A stretch of DNA of 64,000 bases from Lewinellaceae bacterium. GTDB taxonomy: Bacteria > Bacteroidota > Bacteroidia > Chitinophagales > Saprospiraceae. Location: contig JACJXX010000001.1 of assembly GCA_020636435.1 (NCBI GenBank), positions 2,869,001-2,933,000 of the forward strand, in the 5' to 3' direction. Shown here piece after piece: positions 26,034 through 33,187 of the stretch (positions are counted from its first letter, which is position 1; each line of letters begins with the position of its first letter). The position numbers and the translations under genes are program-made. The notes below the pieces were generated by a model. That model worked only from the letters and a program-made list of their open reading frames with translations. It was not told the origin of the DNA and did no database searches.

Positions 26034-27431
26034 ATGATACAACCTTTCTTTACGAACGACGCCATCGTCCTGGGGCTGTTGATCACCATCCTGGCCCTCG
26101 TCTTTGTCACCTCCGGGAGCAAAAACCCTCGGTGGCAGAAGTTCTATACTTATGTGCCCCCTCTCCTGCTGTGTTACTTTTTGCCGGCGTTGCTCCACTG
26201 GCCGCTCGGGCTGATCGCCCCTCAATGGTACGACCTCGACGGGCTGCGGAGTTTTCTCCAGGAAGGCGTAGCGCCCAACCTGCCCGACAACGCCGGCTGG
26301 GGCGCCATGAAACGCATCATTGCAGAGAACGAGATTCCCAAGGAGGCCCTAAAAGCCTTGATCGTTAAATCTCAGCTTTACTTTGTAGCCTCCCGCTACC
26401 TGCTTCCGGCCAGTTTGGTATTGCTTTGCCTGAGCATCGATTTCAAAGGCATCCTCAACCTGGGCCCCAAAGCCCTTATCATGTTCTTCGCCGCTACGAC
26501 CGGGATCATCCTGGGCGGCCCGGTGGCGCTGCTGATCATCGACTACCTGGCGCCCGGCCTGGTGCAGGCCAGCCCGGATGAAGTGTGGCGGGGCTTATCG
26601 ACGGTGGCGGGCAGTTGGATCGGTGGCGGCGCCAACCAGACCGCCATGAAGGAGATTTTCCATGTCAGCGACAACCTCTTCGCCTCCATGATCGTGGTGG
26701 ATGTGGTAGTGGCCAATATATGGATGGGGTTTCTGCTCTACGGGGCCAGCATTTCCGACAAACTGGACCTGCGCCTGAAGGCCGACAACTCGGCCATTGA
26801 AGACCTCAAACGCAAGGTTCAGGACTACCAGGCCAGCGTTGCCCGCATCCCCACCACCAAAGATGCCTTCGTTTTGCTGGCAGTGGCTTTCGGCGGCGTA
26901 TCCCTTTCTCACTGGGGGTCAGATGTCATCACCCCGTTTATGGAACGATTTAAGGAGACGCTGGACGCAGCCGGCCTCAGCTCGCTGATGTCCGACTTTT
27001 TCTGGCTTATCGTTATCGCCACCACTTTGGGGCTGGGCATGTCATTTTCCTCCGCCCGCAAGCTGGAAGGCGTGGGAGCATCGCGCTGGGGAAGTGTTTT
27101 CATCTATATCCTGGTAGCGACGATCGGCATGAAAATGAATCTCGGCGAAGTGCTGCAGAACCTGGGCCTGTTCGCCATAGGCATCGTATGGATGATGGTG
27201 CACGTCACCATTCTGCTGGTTACGGCCTTTTTGATCCGGGCGCCGTTCTTCTTCGTAGCGGTTGGCAGCCAGGCCAATGTCGGAGGCGCGGCCTCCGCCC
27301 CCATCGTGGCTTCCGCCTTCAGCCCGGCCCTGGCGCCGGTAGGCGTGTTGATGGCCGTCCTGGGATACGCCCTGGGCACTTACGGCGCGCTGATCTGTGC
27401 GTTTCTGATGCAGGCGGTCTCCACGGGCTAA
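26034..27431 (+). CDS. DUF819 family integral membrane protein
   Basis: The 465-residue protein has about 11-12 hydrophobic segments, starting MIQPFFTNDAIVLGLLITIL and continuing with SGSKNPRWQKFYTYVPPLLL, a pattern I associate with the DUF819/YjcL-like family. There is a conserved GSWIGGGANQTAMKEIF segment and a Gly/Ala-rich end (VGSQANVGGAASAPIVASAF). The family resembles transporters of the CPA/AT type but no substrate is established. A clear promoter lies in front, and a lipoprotein gene converges from the other side with 0-nt gap. Confidence 0.85.
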   Translation: MIQPFFTNDAIVLGLLITILALVFVTSGSKNPRWQKFYTYVPPLLLCYFLPALLHWPLGLIAPQWYDLDGLRSFLQEGVAPNLPDNAGWGAMKRIIAENEIPKEALKALIVKSQLYFVASRYLLPASLVLLCLSIDFKGILNLGPKALIMFFAATTGIILGGPVALLIIDYLAPGLVQASPDEVWRGLSTVAGSWIGGGANQTAMKEIFHVSDNLFASMIVVDVVVANIWMGFLLYGASISDKLDLRLKADNSAIEDLKRKVQDYQASVARIPTTKDAFVLLAVAFGGVSLSHWGSDVITPFMERFKETLDAAGLSSLMSDFFWLIVIATTLGLGMSFSSARKLEGVGASRWGSVFIYILVATIGMKMNLGEVLQNLGLFAIGIVWMMVHVTILLVTAFLIRAPFFFVAVGSQANVGGAASAPIVASAFSPALAPVGVLMAVLGYALGTYGALICAFLMQAVSTG

Positions 27432-27791
27432 CTACTGCATCAGCGCGTTTTCCACCTCGTTCAGGGTGGCAATCGCCTCCGGGCATACTTTCTGCATAGC
27501 GGCTTTGACCTGCTCTTCCCGTTTTCCCTCCAGGGCGCCATACCGCTCTTCGACGCGGCGGGCACAGGCGCTCACCTCTTTGTTGGCGGCTTCCATTTCC
27601 TCCACGAAGCGTTGCAGCGCCGCGGAATCGTTTTCCTCCCGAATAGATTTCATAGAATTGTAGGAGTAGGAAAGTGGCCTTATGCAATCGCAGGCCTCTT
27701 TCGCGATCTGCTCATAGTCCTCCCCGCCGGCACCGCACCCGGCTACGAGCAGGATTCCTAAAGCCAGAATAAATGTAGACAATTGCTTCAT
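27432..27791 (-). CDS. Small lipoprotein
   Basis: The 119-residue product from ATG 27791 begins with a lipoprotein signal (MKQLSTFILALGILLVAGCG) and continues with a Cys- and charge-rich helical domain (IAKEACDCIRPLSYSYNSMK, EMEAANKEVSACARRVEERY). Four further Cys residues may form disulfides. The family is not recognised. It is convergent with the DUF819 gene, whose stop is directly adjacent. A longer upstream frame exists but lacks support. Confidence 0.75.
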   Translation of the reverse strand: MKQLSTFILALGILLVAGCGAGGEDYEQIAKEACDCIRPLSYSYNSMKSIREENDSAALQRFVEEMEAANKEVSACARRVEERYGALEGKREEQVKAAMQKVCPEAIATLNEVENALMQ

Positions 27792-28327
27792 TGCTTTTCG
27801 TTTTGTTAAAAAAATCTGATGTTCTGACAAAATGCGCTCCACCCCCAACCCATAGCAGAGGAAGAAAACGCAGAAAAATTCAGAGCCGGGTGACGATCGG
27901 TAAAAAAAGAGGCTGCCGGAAGCAGGCTGTACAGGCAATGTGATCAATTAAAAGACAATAAAACCTGAACTCGTGTTGCTTTTCCAGGGCTTTATCTCCT
28001 GTAAAATAAGGGAAAGCCTGATATCTTCCCCCATATAGCCCTTATTATCCGTTTTAGTGGCCGGCTTAATAGCCAATTGCTTCCACAATTGCAAATTTAA
28101 GCTCTCATTTTTACTACTATTCGCCTCTTTGGATGGCATTTTTCGAAAATCCTCAATTTCCATGCATCCAATGGATGTGGTTTTGAAAAATTTAAACACA
28201 AGTTCCTCTTTTTTATTCAAATCGTAATTTTTTATTTTTTTCTTTAAAAAATTTGCATAAAAACAGCCGTGCCCCTACTTTTGTATCAACAACAGCGGTT
28301 AAATGTAGCCGCTCTTTTTTTAAGGAT
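27792..28327. other. AT-rich intergenic region upstream of the lipoprotein gene
   Basis: About 540 bp of lower-GC DNA. An open frame of 90 codons at 27948-28220 (minus) has no signal, motif or recognisable family and is probably fortuitous. A TTTAAAAAATTTGC stretch near 28244 and an ACTTTTGTATC motif near 28275 look promoter-like, upstream of the tRNA-shaped elements. Confidence 0.35.
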
Positions 28328-28387
28328 TGAATGACTGATGGATTGAATGCATGCTCCAAAAATCATTCCTTCATTCCTTCAATCTCT
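28328..28387. repeat. GATTGAATGC word array upstream of the tRNA-like pair
   Basis: GAATGACTGATGGATTGAATG is followed by CATTCCTTCATTCCTTCAATC, an imperfect inverted repeat. The same word type recurs downstream of the second tRNA-like element (28738 onward), so the pair is bracketed by related arrays. Confidence 0.6.
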
Positions 28388-28391
28388 ACAC

Positions 28392-28512
28392 TGTGAGGTG
28401 ATGAAACAGGCAGCCATGCCCTCTTGTCTCGGGGGTGGGGGGATCGGGATAAACGTGGCGTTTGCGCGCTGCGGCTAACCGCCCCGTGCAGGTTCGACTC
28501 CTGCCCTCACAG
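28392..28512 (+). tRNA. tRNA-shaped element 1 (class II, GUC anticodon position, 52-nt variable arm)
   Basis: All helices of a class II tRNA can be drawn. The acceptor is TGTGAGG/CCTCACA. The 3-bp D-stem ATG/CAT has an 11-nt loop AAACAGGCAGC. The anticodon arm is CCCTC-TTGTCTC-GGGGG and the T arm GCAGG-TTCGACT-CCTGC. Discriminator G is followed by an encoded CCA. The anticodon would be GUC (28426-28428), formally Asp, but the body is leucine/serine-like and position 37 is U rather than a purine. The variable region is about 52 nt (typical class II: 10-20) with GGGG/CCCC at its base. It may be a non-canonical or non-translational tRNA-like RNA, or a degenerate tRNA gene. Confidence 0.6.
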
Positions 28513-28582
28513 CCAACTCCAAGTGGGAAGTGCGAAAGCGGAAATTCCGACTTCCGGTTTCGTGCTTCCCACTTCCAAACAC
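28513..28582. repeat. Inverted repeat linking the two tRNA-like elements
   Basis: AAGTGGGAAG, then CGAAAGCGGAA, is mirrored by TTCCGGTTTCG, then CTTCCCACTT, giving a roughly 23-bp stem with three mismatches. It could be a processing signal, terminator or mobile palindrome. Confidence 0.6.
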
Positions 28583-28734
28583 TGTGAGGTGATGAAACAG
28601 GCAGCCATACCCTCTTGTCTCGGGGGTGGGGAGTGCGGGATAAACATAGCGTAATGCCTTCGGGCTAGGGTTGACCACTAAAGCTCTGCGCTATTGCTAA
28701 CCGCCCCGTGCAGGTTCGACTCCTGCCCTCACAG
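28583..28734 (+). tRNA. tRNA-shaped element 2 (class II, GUC anticodon position, 83-nt variable arm)
   Basis: The acceptor, D, anticodon and T arms are identical to element 1 except one base after the D arm. The variable region is longer (about 83 nt). It shares GGGATAAAC and GCTAACCGCCCCGT with element 1 but has a different middle, including an ATAGCG/CGCTAT stem and a GCC-TTCG-GGC hairpin. No CCA is encoded (G followed by CTCC). Preserved arms with a diverging insert suggest that the tRNA fold is under selection while the arm evolves freely; the role is unknown. Confidence 0.6.
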
Positions 28735-28737
28735 CTC

Positions 28738-28849
28738 CTTTATTAAGGAATGAATTAATGAAGGAATGAGGGACTGAATGCTCCGAAAATCACTCCCTCA
28801 CTCCCTCACTCCCTCACTCCCTCACTCCCTCACTCCCTCACTCCCTCCC
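28738..28849. repeat. CACTCCCT word array
   Basis: Starts with AATGAAGGAATGAGGG words, then six or more CACTCCCT units, then a run of nine C's (28847-28855). The stop codon and the last residues of the next minus-strand gene are encoded by these units. Confidence 0.8.
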
Positions 28850-30351
28850 CCCCCCAACGATTCCAGAACAAACTGCCAGAGCGTTTCATAAGGGATGATC
28901 TCCAACTCGGCGCTTTGGTTGTTGATGATGCCTACCGTCTGTAATTTTTCCCAGTACTTTTTGCTTCTCCGCATTACGGCTGTTTTGTTGAAATTGGCGG
29001 CGGGCAGCACCGTCAACATTTTGATGAAGCAATTGCTGCGGAAGGTTTCATCGCGCCGGAGATAGCGGTGGGTATACGTCCGCAAAGACTCCACCCGGTC
29101 GATGATCTTCCCGTATTGTTGCTGCAGCAATAAAAACAGCACCTGCAAGATAAGGATGGTGATGTTATTCCCCTGTTTGTCCTTTGAAAAAGTAGGCACT
29201 TCGTTGAGGAACCTGGACAGCCGAAACTTCTTAATGGGGTCGTCCTCCCCTACTTCAATGATGCCGGCGGAAATGAAGTAGTACACGTAGGCTTCATTGA
29301 TATACCACAATTCCTGAACTGATGAATACTGTTTGGGAAATTGTTCTTCTTCCACCACCTCTTTATAGACTTCATAAGCCTCCTGGTATTTTCCGGAATG
29401 CAGGTAGAGGATAAAAAGGGACTCCATCGTCCTGAACCAGTTGAAAAGGCCTTTGTCTATCCATTGCAGGCATTGCAGGGCCGCATTGGTTCCTTCTTCC
29501 AGGCGCCGCAGGAGAATGTTGCTGGGTATCATCCGGTAGAAGAAGTTGAAGAGGGCCTGGCGGGAAGCCAGGTGTTCTTTACTTTCAAAAAAGGTAACCG
29601 CCCGCTGGCAGGTAGCGATCGTATTTTCGTGGTCATTGGCCATTTCATACCTCAGCGCGATGACGGTGAATGCATAAAGGTTGAGGCGGTAAGAGTGGTA
29701 TTTTGCGATGATTTGCTCCATCTCCTCGGCATAGAGTTCGGCTTGTTTGCTGAATTCCACCTTGGCAGCGCCGGAGACGGTAAAAGTGAGAGCAAGCGTG
29801 GTGTAGTATTCTTCGGCTTTCAACTCCGCCAGGTAAACCTCCGAGGAAAGGCTTACCTTATTATTATAATCATTAAACATTTTTCTGTCGCCAATGATGG
29901 TACCGTAATGAAAGCGGAGGTCTTTGGAAAGGCTCAGGATGATGTCGGTGAATTCAAAGAATTCGGCTCTTTTCAGGGTATCCTCCGCCAGCCGGACGGC
30001 TACCTGCCGGGCGCCTCTGGCCAGCAGAACCTTGATAGCCGCCGCATTTTTGTAACAGGTATAATAGGCGCTGGCAACTTCGGAATATTTGGGGTCGTTG
30101 GCGTCAATCAGGAAAAGGGTATTGATCAGGCGCACTTTTAACTCCCGCTTTAGCCGGTTAAAATAACTTCTTTTGTTCCTGCCCTTATAAAACCTGGAGA
30201 TCAATTCTTCTTCAGAAATGGAGTCGTCCTCAGCTATGCTCCGGTACAACTCCTGGATATTGGAGCCTTCCTCCGAGCCGGAATAGACCAATTCAATGGC
30301 CTTAACTTTATTTGGAGAAATAATTTCTATCAGCTGCCTGAGCTCTTTCAT
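28822..30351 (-). CDS. Large helical (TPR-like) protein of unknown role
   Basis: A 509-residue soluble protein without signal peptide. It is almost wholly helical, with repeated helix pairs rich in Tyr/Leu/Ala (for example SGKYQEAYEVYKEVVEEEQ and QVLFLLLQQQYGKIIDRVES), resembling degenerate TPR repeats. I do not recognise a named family. Its last dozen residues (SLGGGGSEGVRE) are encoded by a C-run and GGGAGTGA units of the neighbouring array, so the original C-terminus may have been altered. A perfect 16-bp palindrome lies 27 nt upstream of the ATG and may be an operator. Confidence 0.75.
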   Translation of the reverse strand: MKELRQLIEIISPNKVKAIELVYSGSEEGSNIQELYRSIAEDDSISEEELISRFYKGRNKRSYFNRLKRELKVRLINTLFLIDANDPKYSEVASAYYTCYKNAAAIKVLLARGARQVAVRLAEDTLKRAEFFEFTDIILSLSKDLRFHYGTIIGDRKMFNDYNNKVSLSSEVYLAELKAEEYYTTLALTFTVSGAAKVEFSKQAELYAEEMEQIIAKYHSYRLNLYAFTVIALRYEMANDHENTIATCQRAVTFFESKEHLASRQALFNFFYRMIPSNILLRRLEEGTNAALQCLQWIDKGLFNWFRTMESLFILYLHSGKYQEAYEVYKEVVEEEQFPKQYSSVQELWYINEAYVYYFISAGIIEVGEDDPIKKFRLSRFLNEVPTFSKDKQGNNITILILQVLFLLLQQQYGKIIDRVESLRTYTHRYLRRDETFRSNCFIKMLTVLPAANFNKTAVMRRSKKYWEKLQTVGIINNQSAELEIIPYETLWQFVLESLGGGGSEGVRE

Positions 30352-30377
30352 AGTAAATGTAGTTCAATCACAAACAT

Positions 30378-30393
30378 ACTATCAATTGATAGT
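30378..30393. promoter_or_regulatory. Perfect 16-bp palindrome upstream of the TPR-like gene
   Basis: ACTATCAATTGATAGT reads the same on both strands. It lies 27 nt from the start of the minus-strand gene and 33 nt from the small plus-strand gene, a usual place for a dimeric regulator site. The binding protein is unknown. Confidence 0.5.
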
Positions 30394-30425
30394 CAATAAG
30401 TAAATACGATCTAGAGCTCAAAATT

Positions 30426-30656
30426 ATGAAAATCTGGCCTGTTTTTTTTGCCGAAAAAAGTTATAAAGAAGTAGGCGGAGAGTCCATAGTTTTAAACAAA
30501 ATAAAATTGTTTAAAACTATGGCTGCAATTATTGCTTTTATGATCGCTCTGGGGGTAATCACTTCCTCCAGCCAGGCAAGTCCGGATTTAATCCAACAGT
30601 ACGAAGAAAAATACCAGGAACAACTTATAAGCAGTACCGACATGGAAATAATGTAG
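30426..30656 (+). CDS. Small exported peptide, start uncertain
   Basis: The 76-residue frame holds a hydrophobic signal-like segment (MAAIIAFMIALGVITSSSQA) followed by a short polar tail (SPDLIQQYEEKYQEQLISST). The hydrophobic part is best started at the internal ATG 30519, giving a 45-residue exported peptide. A perfect 16-bp inverted repeat covers that ATG and could block or time its translation. I cannot name a family; the frame could also be fortuitous. Confidence 0.4.
   Translation: MKIWPVFFAEKSYKEVGGESIVLNKIKLFKTMAAIIAFMIALGVITSSSQASPDLIQQYEEKYQEQLISSTDMEIM
30484..30522 (+). promoter_or_regulatory. Perfect hairpin over an internal start codon
   Basis: CCATAGTTTTAAACAA (30484-30499) and TTGTTTAAAACTATGG (30507-30522) are exact complements with a 7-nt AT loop. 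The right arm contains the ATG at 30519. Confidence 0.55.
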
Positions 30657-30779
30657 TTCATTTGAATACGCCAAATCATTGGCTTACAGGGTTTTAACAA
30701 AAATGGCAACTGATTTTTGCCCGTAACTGGCCTGTCTTTTCTTTGTTCAACTGTAATTTTTTTACAGCCCGGCAGGCAG

Positions 30780-30950
30780 TATCTTTGTGTTGCCACGTTT
30801 ATGGTAAAAACGCTGTATAACTTTTGAAGCGCTCCAAAACCCACGAGCTGGCTTGTACTTTGCAAGCCAGTTCAATGTTTGTTTCCTTTTCTTCTTAACT
30901 CCCTTGAGAAGAGAAGGTGCATTCCCCTCTTTTGGAGCGCTTTTTTTTCT
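30780..30950 (+). ncRNA. Candidate small RNA with closing stem and terminator
   Basis: A TATCTTTG promoter box at 30780-30787 is followed by a region closed by AGCGCTCCAAAA (30828-30839) and TTTTGGAGCGCT (30930-30941), then eight T's. Inside are an 8-bp hairpin CTGGCTTG/CAAGCCAG (near 30849-30871) and a CTTCT/AGAAG hairpin. This makes a three-way junction typical of a structured RNA ending in an intrinsic terminator. No protein frame fits. Not a family I recognise. Confidence 0.5.
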
Positions 30951-31306
30951 CTGTTCCAACTTTCCTTGCCAGCTGGTTCAACCAGCGATGGCAGTTGTTT
31001 GCTGTTGTTGGCTCGGCCAGGCCGAATTGACAAAGCAGATCGTGTAACCACCCTTAACGTTTGGTTTCCAAGGCTCTTAACTGCTTCGTTAAATTGTGCC
31101 GCCAACACTAAAGTCAAGTGTCGGGAATGAACAAGTAGAGGTGAAAAGGTTAATCGCCGTAAGGTTGATGCAAAGATAATTTTTTTTGGTGGAGTGCAGG
31201 GAAGGAAAAAGTAAGCAGCCTCTCCTTGAGTGTGTGAACAATATGAACTAGTGAGCGTAAAGTAGAGGCTGCTTACAAAATATTACGCCTATATCATCAA
31301 ACTGAT
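30951..31306. other. Gene-free region downstream of the RNA candidate
   Basis: Contains a hairpin GCCA/TGGC with CTGGTT/ACCAG around 30971-30992. A minus-strand TATCTTTG box near 31165-31172 could drive a leftward transcript. No protein frame with recognisable features; the last part is the terminator at 31211. Confidence 0.4.
31211..31276 (-). terminator. 13-bp terminator of the HD-domain gene
   Basis: GTAAGCAGCCTCT and AGAGGCTGCTTAC pair perfectly around a 40-nt loop. On the minus strand the stem is followed by TTTTTCC, 50 nt after the stop at 31328. Confidence 0.65.
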
Positions 31307-31327
31307 GTGATAACGCACAGCTCTTCT

Positions 31328-31939
31328 TCACCGCTGCTTTCCCATCTGATTTTTTTCGTAACCAGCCACAATTTTTTTCAGCTCCCTGAGGTATTGCTGT
31401 TTTTTAGGGGCCCGCCGCTTTTTATTCGTCCGGGTAAAAAAAGCATGTTTTTCCAGAAAATTCACCTGAAGCCGGTTCCAGGCCTCTTCAGTTTTCAGTA
31501 TTTTGTAGGCTTTCAATTCTTTAAAGAGCGTAAAGCCGATATCATAAAAATCTTCGCGCCCCAGATAGTCCAGGTCGGCATCGCAAATGATCTCTTCCAG
31601 ATAATTTTGAGGCGCCTGGGGTATTTTGGTGGCCATGATCATCCCGCAAATGCGGCCGACCTCCTGGGGGGTATAGCCGTAGGCAGGCAAATGTTCGCGG
31701 GCAATCTGGCAACTCAGTTTTTCGTGTTCCTTGTTATCGATCGTGAAGCCGGAATCGTGAAAGAGCGCAGCGGTCTTCAGCAACAGCTCTTCGTAGGGAG
31801 AGACTGTTTCCAGATAGCACAATTCCTCGATGGTGTAGAGCACATCCAGGGTATGGTGAATGCCGTGGTAGGCGAGCTGGTCTGAGAGTTCGCGCTCCAG
31901 TTTGTCCAGGACAAAAGCTTTGGCTGCATGAAAGTTCAT
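31328..31939 (-). CDS. HD-domain phosphohydrolase
   Basis: The 203-residue protein from ATG 31939 (MNFHAAKAFVLDKLERELSD) has the HD superfamily pattern: YHGIHHTLDV (first His), AALFHDSGF (the HD pair), a His in the helix after it (KEHEKLS), and CDADLDYLG (last Asp). Such enzymes cleave phosphoester bonds of nucleotides or cyclic nucleotides; the substrate is not known. The longer frame to 32065 has no hallmark. It is followed by a hairpin terminator. Confidence 0.85.
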   Translation of the reverse strand: MNFHAAKAFVLDKLERELSDQLAYHGIHHTLDVLYTIEELCYLETVSPYEELLLKTAALFHDSGFTIDNKEHEKLSCQIAREHLPAYGYTPQEVGRICGMIMATKIPQAPQNYLEEIICDADLDYLGREDFYDIGFTLFKELKAYKILKTEEAWNRLQVNFLEKHAFFTRTNKKRRAPKKQQYLRELKKIVAGYEKNQMGKQR

Positions 31940-32328
31940 GATGCTGTAATTTTTCTGATCGACAGCGGCCTGCCTTGAAAACAAAAGGGCGGGGGCGGAT
32001 GGCAGGCCATTGGTAAGGCTTCTGGAGATAATGTTATTTGGCATTGTGTTTCTGCTGACTGCCATTGTAAACGCAAGTGTAAATCGCTTTCGTATTTATT
32101 GCGATCTTTTTTTGAAATAGTTGGCGCTCAGGCAGAAATACAGGCAGAAAAGTAAAAATACGGCAATTCACGGCTACCGTTCTAATGTTGGAAAGCCAGG
32201 TAGTGCTTCGTACACCGTACACAGCCACTAGCCAACGCTGGACCCGTACACCGTACACAACCCCGGCAGCTATTGTCCAACGCTAGACGGGTAGCCGCAA
32301 TTCACCTTTCTGCCTTTCTGATAAACGC
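31940..32328. other. Intergenic region with GTACACCGTACACA repeats
   Basis: About 390 bp between the HD gene start and the end of the DUF4920 gene. At 32203-32262 the word CGTACACCGTACACA occurs twice, separated by CCACTAGCCAACGCTGGA, and TCCAACGCTAGAC follows. It resembles the other gene-end word arrays. Nothing else is evident. Confidence 0.5.
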
Positions 32329-32850
32329 CTACGGCTCGTCCGGCAAAAGCACCCCCGAAGCCAGGAATTTCAACTCATCCTTCGGCTCGGTAATGGCCTC
32401 GATCTCTTCCTGAGATTTGCCGGCATCTTCCGCATAATGACGCAGTTCCTCCACCGGGGTCACTTCCCGGAAGGCCCAACCGTCCATGACCACTTTGCGG
32501 CCGGCAATGTCCTTGGGCACAAAGAAGCCATAATCTTTAAACCGGACCATTACCGGCTCCTGATTGCTGTCTTCGGAAGCGACCACCATCCAGCACCCCT
32601 TCACCTGGCAGACCTCCTGTACGGTGCCGGCCACAGTGAGTTCCATCGAATCCCTGCCCTCCATTTTTTTCGCTATTTCGCCGGAGCTAATGATGGCTTC
32701 CGTCCGGACAGCAGCCCCAAAGGTTTTGCCGCTCAACCCGGCCGGCTGCGCCGTTTCCACGGCTTCGGTCTTGCTGCCTTGCTTGGCAGAACTGTTGCAT
32801 GCTGCCAGCAAAGCTGCCGCCAGCACGACGATTAACATTCTTCTCAACAT
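32329..32850 (-). CDS. DUF4920 lipoprotein
   Basis: The 173-residue product has a lipoprotein signal (MLRRMLIVVLAAALLAACNS, Cys at 18) and a single beta-rich domain: ELTVAGTVQEVCQVKGCWMV, MVRFKDYGFFVPKDIAGR, VVMDGWAFREV. The pattern CQxKGCWM followed by FKDYGFFVPKD is the signature of the DUF4920 family, common in Bacteroidota. The two Cys in the first motif may bind metal or form a disulfide. Function unknown. Confidence 0.85.
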   Translation of the reverse strand: MLRRMLIVVLAAALLAACNSSAKQGSKTEAVETAQPAGLSGKTFGAAVRTEAIISSGEIAKKMEGRDSMELTVAGTVQEVCQVKGCWMVVASEDSNQEPVMVRFKDYGFFVPKDIAGRKVVMDGWAFREVTPVEELRHYAEDAGKSQEEIEAITEPKDELKFLASGVLLPDEP

Positions 32851-33187
32851 ATTGATACAATTTTCTTATGGAATATTCGCGTTTATACCATTCGGCTGCT
32901 ACTTTGCAGCAAAACAGCCCCTTCCCGGCATCCGCAAAAATACGATAAAAGCAGTTAAAAACCAGGTTGCCGGCATCAGAGGTTGGTTTCCGCCGATGGA
33001 TTTAACAATAGTTCTAAATATTTCTTAAAGATAAAAGCCAAAGCAATATTTACCTGAAAAAATGGCTTTTTATCTTGACTGTGGCCAACGCCTTCATTTA
33101 CCAAAAACCGCGTCTATAAAAAGCAACCACTACCCACCGAACATCTTATCGGAACAACGCTTTGAACGACATAAAAAGACAACAATC

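Noticed and set aside
27948..28220. 90-codon minus-strand frame in AT-rich DNA
   Set aside because: No signal peptide, motif, coupling to a neighbour or family resemblance; consistent with chance in a low-GC stretch.
28392..28734. Plain tRNA-Asp genes (GUC anticodon)
   Set aside because: tRNA-Asp is class I with a short variable loop and a purine at position 37; here the body is class II with a very long arm and U at position 37.
30872..31117. 81-codon minus-strand frame overlapping the RNA candidate
   Set aside because: Antisense to the structured region and runs through the terminator stem; the composition has no protein-like pattern.
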